From NCBI RefSeq assembly GCF_014199625.1, contig NZ_JACHNY010000001.1, forward strand, positions 310,001 through 374,000: a DNA stretch of 64,000 bases, read 5' to 3'. The translations under genes and the position numbers were made by a program. Below, one piece after another: positions 11,236 to 19,253 of the stretch (positions within the stretch are counted from its first letter, which is position 1; each line of letters starts with the position of its first letter). Below the pieces are notes generated by a model, which ran no database searches, had not been told where the DNA came from, and saw only the letters and a list, made by a program, of their open reading frames with translations. Source of the stretch: Sphingomonas abaci (lineage in GTDB: Bacteria > Pseudomonadota > Alphaproteobacteria > Sphingomonadales > Sphingomonadaceae).

Positions 11236-11966
11236 TGCGTGCGCTACGCCGGATCGCGGGAGTCGTGATCCTCGGCGGCATCTTGCTATCGCTCCTCTTC
11301 CTGCTTTGGGCGATGGTCCGGGGGCGTCCACAGGACCTGCCCTGGACGCCGCTCGACCTGGGCGCGCCGGTGGGCCTGTTCACCGGACGCAAGCTGACCG
11401 CCCTGACCAGCGACGCGGCCGCGTGCCGCGCGCTGCTCGACCGGGCGGGCGTCCGCTTTACCGCGCTGCCGGTTCGCGCCGACGGCGCGCAGTGCGGCTA
11501 TGACGATGCGGTGCGATTCGCGACGGGCGGGGCGCGGCGGATCGCCTACGCACCGGCCGGTCTCGGCACGGCCTGCCCGGTGGCGGCGGCTCTGGCGGTG
11601 TGGGAATGGAATGTGGTGCAGCCGCAGGCGGAGGCGATCCTGGGGAGCCGGATCGTCGCCATCCGTCATTTCGGCAGCTATAGCTGCCGCCGGCTCTATG
11701 GCCGCGATCAGGGCAATTGGAGCGAACACGCCCGTGCCAATGCGATCGATATCGCCGGGTTCCAGTTGGCGGATGGCCGCTCGATCAGCGTGGCGCGCGA
11801 CTGGACGGGCCACGCCCCTGCCGCCCGCTTCCTCCATGCGGTGCGCGACGGGGCGTGCGACCTGTTCGCCACGACCCTATCGCCTGACTATAACGAGGCG
11901 CATCGCGACCATCTGCACTTGGACCAGGCGGCGCGTGGCGCGACAGGCTGGCGCGCCTGTCGCTGA
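11235..11966 (+). CDS. Extensin-like C-terminal family protein, putative LAS-type metallopeptidase
   Basis: The 243-residue product has an N-terminal membrane anchor (residues 7-28, VVILGGILLSLLFLLWAM) and a periplasmic domain of the extensin_C-like family. Two motifs match zinc peptidases of the LAS/VanY fold: SEHARANAIDIAGF (His165, Asp172) and HRDHLHLD (His226, His228). Paired cysteines occur along the domain. This suggests a wall-directed peptidase, which is inference. It overlaps the Nudix stop by one base. Confidence 0.7.
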   Translation: MRALRRIAGVVILGGILLSLLFLLWAMVRGRPQDLPWTPLDLGAPVGLFTGRKLTALTSDAAACRALLDRAGVRFTALPVRADGAQCGYDDAVRFATGGARRIAYAPAGLGTACPVAAALAVWEWNVVQPQAEAILGSRIVAIRHFGSYSCRRLYGRDQGNWSEHARANAIDIAGFQLADGRSISVARDWTGHAPAARFLHAVRDGACDLFATTLSPDYNEAHRDHLHLDQAARGATGWRACR

Positions 11967-11974
11967 GAAAACGA

Positions 11975-12496
11975 TCAGTTGGCGAGCGACTGGCCGCCCT
12001 CGACCTTCTCCACCCAATGCGGGAAGAAGCTCGGCTGGCGGTTCGACCAGCCCGATGCCGTCGCCGCCGCCTCGCTGATCGATTGAAGCAGCGCGCGCCG
12101 ATTGTCGGGATGGAGGTGCGGCAAGGCCGCCGCCGCGCAGAACGCTGCGGGCAGCCACGGCCGCGCCTCCGCCCCGATGAGCCGCTCGTAGAGGAAGCGA
12201 ACCGCCGAGAAGCTGCTCAGCCGGCCCTGCCCCAGATCGAACGCCACGATCGTGACCAGCGGTGCCAGGAACGGCTCGACCGCCTCCAGCCCGCTATCGT
12301 CGGGCACCCGCTCGCGCAGCTCGGGCAGCGCGCGGTAGAGGCGCGCCTGCGCCCGGATCGAGGCGGCCTCGACCACGTCGCGCGACCAGCGGCTCATGGC
12401 GTCGTCGCGGTCCAGCCCGATGTCGAGCGAGCGCCGGATATAGCGCTGCGTCGCTCCGGGGAAGCTCGCAAATTCCTTCATTTCGGCCAGCGCCAT
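11975..12496 (-). CDS. Conserved protein of unknown function
   Basis: I do not recognise a family for this 173-residue soluble protein. It is mostly helical by composition, with a C-terminal part containing ALPHLHPDNRRALLQSISEA and FFPHWVEKVEG. No signal peptide or membrane segment is visible. The start at 12496 follows AGAAGG; an in-frame ATG at 12529 would add 11 residues. It converges with the extensin-like gene (8 bp apart). A TTAACCAT motif, the half site recognised by CtrA, lies upstream at 12577-12584. Confidence 0.6.
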   Translation of the reverse strand: MALAEMKEFASFPGATQRYIRRSLDIGLDRDDAMSRWSRDVVEAASIRAQARLYRALPELRERVPDDSGLEAVEPFLAPLVTIVAFDLGQGRLSSFSAVRFLYERLIGAEARPWLPAAFCAAAALPHLHPDNRRALLQSISEAAATASGWSNRQPSFFPHWVEKVEGGQSLAN

Positions 12497-12576
12497 CGCG
12501 CCTTCTGCCGGTCTGCTCCGAGATACCATCGTCTTGACCCCGCCCAGCTCCTGTCGCCGATCCGGAATAGCGCAAG

Positions 12577-12596
12577 ATGGTTAACAGCCTGCTTAA
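12577..12596 (-). promoter_or_regulatory. CtrA-like motif upstream of the unknown gene at 11975-12496
   Basis: On the minus strand the site reads TTAA, 8 bases, TTAACCAT. TTAACCAT equals the CtrA half-site consensus, but the full consensus has 7 bases between the TTAA boxes, so the match is imperfect. It lies about 50-80 bp upstream of the two possible starts of the downstream gene. Confidence 0.3.
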
Positions 12597-12734
12597 CGGC
12601 ATCCGACCGGCAAAGGAAAACTGCGCAATGTCATGCCGCAACGCAACATCAGATGCGACGAACCGCGCAATCGCGCAATCATCGCATCCGACGCTGTCAC
12701 CAAACGGCAACATTCCGGTCCGCTGGCGGAACGA

Positions 12735-13028
12735 TCAGGCGTTGTCCTGATCCTTGCGCGCCCGCTCGCCATCTTCGTCATAGCCCGAGGACGGGACCGG
12801 CTCACCACCGTCCGGCTCGGAGATGGCCACCGGGTCGCTCCCGTCCATCGTCTCATCCAGGCCATTGTCCAGCCGGGCGTCGACGCTGTCGGGGTTCTTC
12901 TGCAAACGCTTGGTGATCGACTTGTCCTGTCCCGCGTCCTGACGGGGATCGCGGCCCTGGTTGCCCGCATTGGGCGCATCCGGCGCGACCGACAGGCTGT
13001 CGAGCGCGCGATCGTCGATGGCATTCAT
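12735..13028 (-). CDS. Small acidic SDP-motif protein, probable general-stress gene
   Basis: This 97-residue, very hydrophilic protein has no signal or membrane segment. Residues 53-66 (LDNGLDETMDGSDP) match the motif LDEALEESFPASDPP found in small stress-related proteins of alphaproteobacteria, whose molecular role is unknown. The long in-frame extension upstream of 13028 has a composition unlike the protein and is rejected. The ATG at 13028 follows GGGAGAG. A perfect EcfG-type promoter (13062-13086) lies about 35 bp upstream, supporting induction under general stress. Confidence 0.75.
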   Translation of the reverse strand: MNAIDDRALDSLSVAPDAPNAGNQGRDPRQDAGQDKSITKRLQKNPDSVDARLDNGLDETMDGSDPVAISEPDGGEPVPSSGYDEDGERARKDQDNA

Positions 13029-13061
13029 ATCGGCTCTCCCACATGTCCGTTCCACGCACAG

Positions 13062-13086
13062 AACGAGCGGTGTCGCGGCGCGTTCC
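13062..13086 (-). promoter_or_regulatory. EcfG-type general stress promoter
   Basis: On the minus strand GGAAC (13082-13086), exactly 16 bp, then CGTT (13062-13065), a perfect match to the alphaproteobacterial EcfG consensus. The predicted transcript start is about 25 nt before the ATG of the SDP-motif gene, leaving room for its GGGAGAG ribosome site. Confidence 0.7.
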
Positions 13087-13117
13087 TGTCGGATGATCGA
13101 CGGAAGACCGAATGGGA

Positions 13118-13903
13118 TCAGTCGAGCCGGTCGACGCGCACGCGCTGCGCGATCAACTGCGCGGTGCCGAACACGGTCATGAACGCGATGTCGGTCGCAT
13201 CGCGGCCGACGCAGATGCGCGCGATCTCCGCCGGGCTGGCCATGCCGGTGGCATCGACCAGATGCCAGCCGCCGTCCAGCCACAGCTCCGCCACCGCATG
13301 GAAGTCGGGCGGAGTGACGTCGGGCGCATAGGCCGCGACGCAGCGCGCCGGGATCTCGGCCGCGCGGGCCAGCGCGACGAGCAGATGCGCATAGTCACGG
13401 CACACGCCCTCCCGGCTGGCGAAGGTATCGAGCGCGGTGGTGGTGCCCGTGCTGCCGCTCGGGCGATAGCGGAGCGAGCGGGCCGTCCATTCGGTCAGCG
13501 CCGCTGCCAGGGCGCCGCCGCTCAGTCCCGCAAATTCCGCGCGCACGAACCCCTCCAGCTTGTCCGAGGGGCAGTAGCGGCTTGGCATCAGATAGCCGAC
13601 CACTGGCCCTGGCAGATGCCGCACCGGGGTCGGCGGCAGCCGGTGGAGCGGGTGAACCAGGCGATCCACCACCAGGGTCGCGGCGTAGCGGGCGGTGAAG
13701 CGGCCGACCGCGTGTGACCAGCATCGCTGGCCGATTCCCTCCTCGCCCGGCACGGCGGCCAGCGGCAGGTCGGACCAGACGTCGAGCGCCTCCGACTCGA
13801 TCCACTGGTCCGGCAGCGCCGCCGCCGCGATCTGGAGGAGCACATCGGCCGGCTCGGGCAGGCCGTAATCGAGATCGACGGCGATCGACAGGCGGGTCGG
13901 CAT
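13118..13903 (-). CDS. Transglutaminase-like family protein
   Basis: The 261-residue product has the bacterial transglutaminase-like domain with an N-terminal beta region. The catalytic triad is readable: Cys168 in ASREGVCRDYAH, His202 in PDFHAVAELWL and Asp217 in WHLVDATG. Members are thiol peptidases or cross-linking enzymes; the substrate is unknown. The ATG at 13903 is preferred over one at 13927 because the latter lies within the T-run of the terminator at 13929-13959. No signal peptide is seen, so the protein is probably cytoplasmic. Confidence 0.8.
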   Translation of the reverse strand: MPTRLSIAVDLDYGLPEPADVLLQIAAAALPDQWIESEALDVWSDLPLAAVPGEEGIGQRCWSHAVGRFTARYAATLVVDRLVHPLHRLPPTPVRHLPGPVVGYLMPSRYCPSDKLEGFVRAEFAGLSGGALAAALTEWTARSLRYRPSGSTGTTTALDTFASREGVCRDYAHLLVALARAAEIPARCVAAYAPDVTPPDFHAVAELWLDGGWHLVDATGMASPAEIARICVGRDATDIAFMTVFGTAQLIAQRVRVDRLD

Positions 13904-13928
13904 GACGGGCTTCCGAGCGGAGGGCATG

Positions 13929-13959
13929 AAAAAAGCCCGGCGGATCTGATCCGCCGGGC
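13929..13959 (-). terminator. Rho-independent terminator of the Bax-inhibitor gene
   Basis: A perfect 10-bp stem (GCCCGGCGGA with TCCGCCGGGC on either side of a 5-base loop, 13935-13959) is followed on the minus strand by six T (13929-13934). It lies 28 bp after the stop of the Bax-inhibitor gene and is the clearest intrinsic terminator in the window. Confidence 0.85.
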
Positions 13960-13986
13960 CCGGATGGTTCGATCCCGTCCGCGCGA

Positions 13987-14736
13987 TCAGTCGCGCGAGC
14001 TGCCGAAGAGGCGCAGGATGAACATGAACATGTTGATGAAGTCGAGATAGAGGCTCAGCGCCGACATCACGACCACCTTGCCCTCATACTCGGTGCCGGC
14101 GACCTGGTAATACAGGCTCTTGGTGCGCTGCGTGTCATAGGCGGTCAGGCCAGCGAACAGCAGGACGCCGACGAAGCTGATCACCAGGGCCATCGGACCC
14201 GACTGCAGGAAGATGTTGATGACGCTGGCCACCAGCAAACCAACCACGCCGATGATCAGGAAGGTACCGAAGGCCGACAGGTCCCGCTTGGTGGTATAGC
14301 CGTAGAGGCTGAGCGCCGCGAAGCCGGCCGCCGTCGCGAAGAAGGCCTGCGCGATCGAGGTGCCCGAATAGACCAGGAAGATGGTCGACAGCGACAAACC
14401 CATCAGCACCGCGAAGCCCCAGAACAGGCCCTGCATCGTGCCCGTCGACATGCGGTTCTGGCCGAAGCTCATCGCGAAGACGATCGCCAGCGGGGCGAAC
14501 ATCACGACATAGCGGAGGATGCCGCCGCTCACGAAGACCTGCGCGGCCAGCGAGTCCCGGCCGCCGGCGGCGAACAGCATCGCGACGATGCCGCTCAGTA
14601 GCACGGCCGAGGCCATATAGTTGTAGACGCGCAACATATAGCTGCGCAGGCCCGCGTCACGGGCCGCGTCACCCGCGGACGCGAACGTCCTGCCGAACGG
14701 CGCGGCGTTGGGGCGTGGATCGGACCAATTCGCCAT
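13987..14736 (-). CDS. Bax inhibitor-1 / YccA family membrane protein
   Basis: The 249-residue protein has about seven membrane segments and ends VMSALSLYLDFINMFMFILR, a hallmark of the BI-1/YccA/TMBIM family. Members are implicated in ion (Ca2+ or H+) leak and, for YccA, in interaction with FtsH; the role here is inferred only from family. The start at 14736 has a GGAGGGAG ribosome site; the open frame continues far upstream but antisense to thpR and is not coding. A terminator follows the gene. Confidence 0.88.
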   Translation of the reverse strand: MANWSDPRPNAAPFGRTFASAGDAARDAGLRSYMLRVYNYMASAVLLSGIVAMLFAAGGRDSLAAQVFVSGGILRYVVMFAPLAIVFAMSFGQNRMSTGTMQGLFWGFAVLMGLSLSTIFLVYSGTSIAQAFFATAAGFAALSLYGYTTKRDLSAFGTFLIIGVVGLLVASVINIFLQSGPMALVISFVGVLLFAGLTAYDTQRTKSLYYQVAGTEYEGKVVVMSALSLYLDFINMFMFILRLFGSSRD

Positions 14737-14853
14737 GGTGAATAAAACTCCCTCCCCGGCATGATGCCGGATGGGCCGTATATCGGCCCGAATGCGGCAT
14801 GTTTCAAGCGCGGGGCGATGACAGTCCCCCCACCCACGGGTTAAGAGCCGGAC

Positions 14854-15432
14854 ATGATCCGGCTGTTCGTTGCCCTCCGTCCGCCGCTCGCCATTCGCGA
14901 TTCGCTGGCCGATCTGATGGACCATGTGCCCGGCGCACGCTGGCAATCGGACGAGCAATTGCATGTGACGCTCCGCTTCGTCGGCGAGGTCGACCGCCAC
15001 CAGGGCGAGGACCTCGCCGCCGCGCTGGCGAGCATCCATGCGCCAGCGCCGCACGTCGCCCTGTCCGGGGTCGGCAGCTTCGGACGCGGCGGGCGGGCGG
15101 ATACGCTCTGGGCCGGGTTGGCGCCGGCCGCACCGCTCGCGCACCTCGCCGCCAAGGTGGAGCAGGCCTGCCGCCGCGCCGGTCTGCCGCCGGAGACCCG
15201 CGCCTATCTGCCGCATATCACCGTCGCGCGGCTGCCCCGCGCGCTCGGCCACGCGCCGGAGGTGGCGCATTGGTGCGGCGACCATGCCGGCCTGACCAGC
15301 GCATCCTTCGTCTTGCCGCACCTGATCCTCTACCAGAGCCATCTGGGCGGCGAGGGCGCGATGTACGAGCCGGTAGCGCGCTGGCCGCTGGAACCGGGAC
15401 CAGAGCCGGAACGATTGACCGCGGAATCATAG
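14854..15432 (+). CDS. thpR: RNA 2',3'-cyclic phosphodiesterase
   Basis: ThpR/LigT proteins open 2',3'-cyclic phosphates on RNA ends. The 192-residue product has the two HxTx catalytic motifs, HVTL (about residue 42) and HITV (about residue 129), and the start MIRLFVALRPP typical of the family. Its length is usual. It lies 11 bp upstream of sodC on the same strand and may be cotranscribed. The physiological RNA substrate is not known. Confidence 0.88.
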   Translation: MIRLFVALRPPLAIRDSLADLMDHVPGARWQSDEQLHVTLRFVGEVDRHQGEDLAAALASIHAPAPHVALSGVGSFGRGGRADTLWAGLAPAAPLAHLAAKVEQACRRAGLPPETRAYLPHITVARLPRALGHAPEVAHWCGDHAGLTSASFVLPHLILYQSHLGGEGAMYEPVARWPLEPGPEPERLTAES

Positions 15433-15443
15433 GGAGAGCATTG

Positions 15444-15977
15444 ATGTACAAGGGGATCGTGATCATCGGGTTGGCCGCCGCGACGCTGGCGGGCTGTTCG
15501 CAGGATCGGACGGCGATCGGCGAGGCGGTGCCTGGCGGCCGCTCCGCCACAGCGAACCTGCGGACTGCGGCCGGTGGCGATGCGGGTCGCGCGACCGCCA
15601 CCGAGGTCGCGGGCGGCCTGCGTGTGACGCTTGACACGCAGGGCCTGCCGCCTGGCACCCATGGCGCGCATGTCCACACCACCGGACGCTGCGATGCACC
15701 GGACTTCACCACGGCAGGAGGACACTGGAATCCGACCGCCATGAAGCACGGCAGCCAGAATCCGCAGGGTCCGCACGAGGGCGATCTTCCCAACCTGATC
15801 ATCGGCAGCGACGGCCGCGGCACGCTGGGCGTGACGGTGCCGGGCGCGACGCTGGACGGCTTGCTCGACGCCGACGGCAGCGCGATCATCGTCCATGCCG
15901 CGCCCGACGACCTGAAGACCGATCCGTCGGGCAATAGCGGCGGCCGCATCGCCTGCGGCGTGTTCATGCCGGCCTGA
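15444..15977 (+). CDS. sodC: Cu/Zn superoxide dismutase, lipoprotein form
   Basis: SodC dismutates superoxide in the periplasm. The 177-residue product begins with a lipoprotein signal ending LAGC (Cys18), so it should be membrane-tethered. Metal ligands are present in HGAHVHTTGRC, HWNP and the later AIIVHAAPDD. Two Cys (in TGRCDAP and RIACGVF) can form the conserved disulfide. The start at 15444 has AGGGAGAG upstream. Confidence 0.9.
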   Translation: MYKGIVIIGLAAATLAGCSQDRTAIGEAVPGGRSATANLRTAAGGDAGRATATEVAGGLRVTLDTQGLPPGTHGAHVHTTGRCDAPDFTTAGGHWNPTAMKHGSQNPQGPHEGDLPNLIIGSDGRGTLGVTVPGATLDGLLDADGSAIIVHAAPDDLKTDPSGNSGGRIACGVFMPA

Positions 15978-15984
15978 ACCGTCC

Positions 15985-16012
15985 GGAACGGGCGATGCGC
16001 CCCGCCCGTTCC
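15985..16012. terminator. Hairpin between convergent sodC and MFS genes
   Basis: A perfect 10-bp inverted repeat (15985-15994/16003-16012) fills the short gap between the two convergent stop codons. Neither strand has a T-run after it, so termination strength is uncertain. Confidence 0.4.
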
Positions 16013-16014
16013 GA

Positions 16015-17595
16015 TTACAGCGCCTCGCCCGCCGCCCGTGCCCGATCCTCGCGCGATCGCTCGGCGGCGGGCACAAGGCGGAAGGCGGCGATCGCGGCGG
16101 CGAGCGTGATCGGCGCGGAGGCGAGCAGCGACAGCATCCCGATCGACAGACTGCCCGACAGCGTCGACACCCGTCCGGCCAGGTAGGGCCCGAGAGCAAG
16201 GCCGAGCAGGGTCGTGCCGATGAAGAAGGTTGCGGTCGCCGTTCCGCGCATCCGGGGCAGGACCAGATCCTGCGTGGTCGCCGCCGCCGCGCCGAGCGCG
16301 ACGCTGGCGGTGACCTGCGCCGCGAACAGCATCGGGTAGAGCAAAGCCGTCGAGTCGGCGGTGAAGGCCAGCACCAAGAAGGGCAGCGGCACGACCGCGC
16401 CGAAAATCACCACCATCAGCCGCCCCGCCGGGTGCCGCCGCCGCAGCCGGTCCGCCGCGACTCCGCCCAACGTCACGCCCAGGAAGCCGCCCAGCGCGCC
16501 GCTCGCCCCCAGGAAGAAACCGGCCGTGGCAGGAGACGCGCCCAGCACCCGCAGCGCGTACGGCGCCGCCCAGAAGCTGGCGGCATAGGCGATGAACGCA
16601 TTGAGGCCATAGGCCACGACGGTCAGCACGAAGGCGGGCGTCCCGATGATCAGCGCGAAGGTCGGCGGGTCGCGCCGCCGCAGCGCGCACGCCCAGGAGA
16701 AGACGGCATAGATGCCGATCCCGACCGCCGTCCATTGCGGCCAAGGCTCGCCCATCGCGACCAGCCCGACCACCGCCGCCACGGTGAGCCCGGCGGCGAG
16801 CAGGTTGACGAGGAAGGCGCGCGCGCCGCCGGCCAGCGCGCCGACCAGCGTCAGCGGCGGGATGATCGTCACCAGCTCGGACAGGAAGGCGCGGAACGGC
16901 GCGGGATGCGGCGCGGGCGGCGGCAATCCTTCGACCGCGCCGCGCACCGGCTCGCGCAAGGTCGCGATCCAGGCCGCGACCAGCAGTCCCGGCACGCCAA
17001 CCGCCAGGAACGCCGCCTGCCAGCCGACCAGCCCCCAGGGGCCACCGCCCGGATAGGCGCGGTTCCAGCCCTGAACGATCAACCCGCCGATGAACAGGGA
17101 ACAACCGCCCCCGACATAGAGGCCGGCAGAGTAGATCGACAGCGCGGTCGCGCGCAGCCGCTTGGGGAACCAGTCGGAGATCAGCGAATAGGCCGACGGG
17201 CTGGCGGTCGCCTCGCCGATGCCGACGCCGATCCGCGCCGCCGCGAGATGGCCGCCGCTACGCGACAGACCGGACAAGGCGGTCATGGTCGACCACAGCG
17301 CGAGACCGATCACCATAAGCCGGCCGCGATGCCAGTTATCCGCCAGCCGGCCGAGCGGGATGCCGAACAGCGAATAGAAGACACCGAAAGCGGTGCCGTA
17401 AAGGAAACCCAGGTCTTCGTCCCGCAGGCCCAGGTCACGCTTGATGTCCTCCGCCAGGATCGAGATGATCTGCCGATCGATGAAGTTCAGCACATAGACG
17501 AGGAACAGGATGAACAGCACGTACCAGGCATAGCGCGGTGCGGCGGCGGCGGGCGGAATGCCGCCCGGTTCGGCGGCTTCTGGTGCGTAGGCCAT
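16015..17595 (-). CDS. MFS transporter, spinster-like family
   Basis: The 526-residue protein has about 12 membrane segments. It starts with a cytoplasmic stretch and then YAWYVLFILFLVYVLNFIDR, where LNFIDRQI is typical of the spinster-like major facilitator branch. The loop motif GRLADNWHRGRLMVIGLALW follows helix 2. The substrate is unknown. The ATG at 17595 is preferred because GGGAGAGAGC precedes it; an ATG/ATG pair 7 codons earlier lacks a ribosome site. Confidence 0.85.
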   Translation of the reverse strand: MAYAPEAAEPGGIPPAAAAPRYAWYVLFILFLVYVLNFIDRQIISILAEDIKRDLGLRDEDLGFLYGTAFGVFYSLFGIPLGRLADNWHRGRLMVIGLALWSTMTALSGLSRSGGHLAAARIGVGIGEATASPSAYSLISDWFPKRLRATALSIYSAGLYVGGGCSLFIGGLIVQGWNRAYPGGGPWGLVGWQAAFLAVGVPGLLVAAWIATLREPVRGAVEGLPPPAPHPAPFRAFLSELVTIIPPLTLVGALAGGARAFLVNLLAAGLTVAAVVGLVAMGEPWPQWTAVGIGIYAVFSWACALRRRDPPTFALIIGTPAFVLTVVAYGLNAFIAYAASFWAAPYALRVLGASPATAGFFLGASGALGGFLGVTLGGVAADRLRRRHPAGRLMVVIFGAVVPLPFLVLAFTADSTALLYPMLFAAQVTASVALGAAAATTQDLVLPRMRGTATATFFIGTTLLGLALGPYLAGRVSTLSGSLSIGMLSLLASAPITLAAAIAAFRLVPAAERSREDRARAAGEAL

Positions 17596-17753
17596 GCTCT
17601 CTCCCGCTCTCATCACGAGCGGTCAGGCTATCAGAGGCTGGCGGCCGATCAACGGATTTCGTGCATCGGGTATGGCCACCAATCCCGTGACAGCCCCGCA
17701 ATGGGCCATGCCAGTCAGGATGTTCGTGGTTTCGGCATCCCCGACCGTCGTGG

Positions 17754-18503
17754 TCAGCCCTGCTTCATCCCGGCCGCGCCCCGTTCCAGCCGCGCCAGCA
17801 GGGCGGCGATGCTCGGCTCGGCGCCGGGCTCCTCGGCGGCCGGCGTCGGCGCGCTTCGCTTGCCAAAGGAGGACAAGTTGTTGCTCAGGTCGACCGAGCG
17901 CAGATAGGTGATCGCATCCTCGCCCAGCCGGGGCGGTTCGCCCGATCGCAGATTGGCGATCGGCAGCAGGTCGACGGGCGCCTCCGCCGGATCGGGGGGC
18001 GTGGCCGGCGCGTCCTCCGCCGCCACTTCCTGCTCCTCCTCCCGCACGCCCTTGGCCGCGCAGAGTTGCGGCGGCGATGGCGTCGGCACCGGCTGCAACG
18101 GCACGACCGGCAAGGCATCCGGGTCGAACGCGGCAAGCGGCTGGTCGAGATCGCGGGGCAGCCGCCGCTCCTCCTCGGGAAAAGGCTCCAGCCCCGCGCC
18201 CCAGACGGCGGCCCGCGCCCGCTTGCCCTTGCGCACCAGCGCACCGCCATGGCCGAACAGCAGATAGAGGCTGGACCAGACGAACCCCGCGACAAGCAGC
18301 GCGGCGGCGATCATCGCCACCACCCTCAGCCCCTGCATCGTACCGAGCACCGGCAACAGCGCCGTCATTCCGGTCGGCCGCACCACGGCGGCAATCCAGA
18401 CCGGCGACGCCTCCGCCGCCACCGCCGCACCGATCAGGGACGCCAGGCCGGCCGCGATGAACGGCAGCGTACGGATCAGGGGCGTGCGGTGGAAACGATG
18501 CAT
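17754..18503 (-). CDS. Membrane protein of unknown function
   Basis: The 249-residue protein has two predicted membrane helices (about residues 14-32 and 60-85, the latter VVAMIAAALLVAGFVWSSLY). A long Pro/Glu/Ala-rich cytoplasmic tail ends in a helical segment (PSIAALLARLERGAAG). I recognise no family. The start at 18503 follows AAAGG; an in-frame ATG at 18569 falls inside the promoter region. It is downstream of the DJ-1 gene but separated by a strong hairpin and its own promoter candidate. Confidence 0.65.
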   Translation of the reverse strand: MHRFHRTPLIRTLPFIAAGLASLIGAAVAAEASPVWIAAVVRPTGMTALLPVLGTMQGLRVVAMIAAALLVAGFVWSSLYLLFGHGGALVRKGKRARAAVWGAGLEPFPEEERRLPRDLDQPLAAFDPDALPVVPLQPVPTPSPPQLCAAKGVREEEQEVAAEDAPATPPDPAEAPVDLLPIANLRSGEPPRLGEDAITYLRSVDLSNNLSSFGKRSAPTPAAEEPGAEPSIAALLARLERGAAGMKQG

Positions 18504-18540
18504 GGCAAACCTTTCGATGCCATGTCTTGCGGGAAATGGT

Positions 18541-18570
18541 AAATAAAAGTGAAACGGCAATGGTGGCAAA
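18541..18570 (-). promoter_or_regulatory. Candidate promoter for the membrane protein at 17754-18503
   Basis: On the minus strand TTGCCA (18565-18570), 18 bp, TATTTA (18541-18546). It lies in an unusually AT-rich patch for this genome, just downstream of the DJ-1 hairpin. Confidence 0.4.
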
Positions 18571-18581
18571 TATGGGCGGTC

Positions 18582-18611
18582 AGCGCCGCCGGATCGGCCC
18601 GGCGGCGCTGA
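18582..18611. terminator. Strong hairpin downstream of the DJ-1 gene
   Basis: A perfect 12-bp stem (18582-18593/18600-18611) with a 6-base loop lies about 30 bp after the DJ-1 stop. The minus strand continues ACCGCCCATATTT, without a proper U-run, so it may protect the transcript end or act as a weak terminator. Confidence 0.5.
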
Positions 18612-18642
18612 GTCCCCTGCCGTTATCGATACATTCCCGACC

Positions 18643-19194
18643 TTATTCCGACACTTCCTCTTCCAGGGCGCTCAGGATCGCCTGGTTGAAAGCGGGGATG
18701 TCGTTCGGATTGCGGCTGGTGATCAGGTTGCCGTCAATCACCACTTCTTCATCAACGACCTCGCCCCCGGCATTCTCCAGGTCGGTGCGAATCGACGGAT
18801 AGCTGGTGAGTCGCCGGCCGTCGATCACGTCCGCCTCGGCAAGCAGCCACGGGCCATGGCAGATGGCGGCGACGATCTTGTCGTCCTCCATGAATTCCGC
18901 GACGATCTCCACCGCACGCTCTTCGAGCCGCAGCTTGTCCGGGTTGCAGGTACCGCCGGGAATGACCAGGGCGTCGTAATCGTCGGTATCGACCTCGGCC
19001 AGGGTCAGATCGGGCGTTGCCGTCTCCGCCTTGTTGATGTCCTGCTCCATGCCCTGGATCGGGTCGCGCTTGATCGAGGCCAGCGCGACCGTCGCGCCCG
19101 CCGCCTCCAGCGCCTTTTTCGGCTCGAACAACTCCACCGTCTCGAACCCGTCGGCGGCGATCATCAGCACGCGCGCGTTGGAAAGGTCGGCCAT
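18643..19194 (-). CDS. DJ-1/PfpI family protein (type 1 glutamine amidotransferase-like)
   Basis: The 183-residue protein has the DJ-1/PfpI fold. The acidic residue is in AADGFETVE (Glu18), the nucleophile elbow is AICHGPWLL with Cys112 followed by His113, and SYPSIRTDLENAGG is typical of the PfpI/YraA/YhbO branch. These proteins are linked to repair of glycated or carbonyl-modified macromolecules and to stress survival; exact chemistry is debated. The start follows AGGAG. An EcfG-like promoter precedes it, divergent from the topoisomerase IB gene. Confidence 0.88.
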   Translation of the reverse strand: MADLSNARVLMIAADGFETVELFEPKKALEAAGATVALASIKRDPIQGMEQDINKAETATPDLTLAEVDTDDYDALVIPGGTCNPDKLRLEERAVEIVAEFMEDDKIVAAICHGPWLLAEADVIDGRRLTSYPSIRTDLENAGGEVVDEEVVIDGNLITSRNPNDIPAFNQAILSALEEEVSE

Positions 19195-19228
19195 GTCACT
19201 ACTCCTGTGGGGGAAACCCGTCGCCGAG

Positions 19229-19253
19229 AACCCATGCGGCGCGCGCCCGTTCC
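19229..19253 (-). promoter_or_regulatory. EcfG-like promoter of the DJ-1 gene
   Basis: On the minus strand GGAAC (19249-19253), 16 bp, GGTT (19229-19232); the consensus -10 is CGTT, so one base differs. The predicted leader is about 28 nt. The -35 element is half of the palindrome GTTCCGGAAC shared with the divergent topoisomerase gene. Confidence 0.5.

Noticed and set aside
10267..11331. 354-codon minus-strand frame opposite the Nudix gene
   Set aside because: It runs across the tRNA-Trp gene and a clear Nudix domain and has low-complexity composition.
13029..13283. N-terminal extension of the SDP-motif protein
   Set aside because: It would run over the EcfG promoter and the transglutaminase gene; the ATG at 13028 has a good ribosome site.
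13903..13927. Upstream ATG of the transglutaminase-like gene at 13927
   Set aside because: It lies at the T-run of the upstream intrinsic terminator, leaving no leader.
14737..15342. N-terminal extension of the Bax-inhibitor protein
   Set aside because: It is antisense to thpR, and a strong ribosome site supports the start at 14736.
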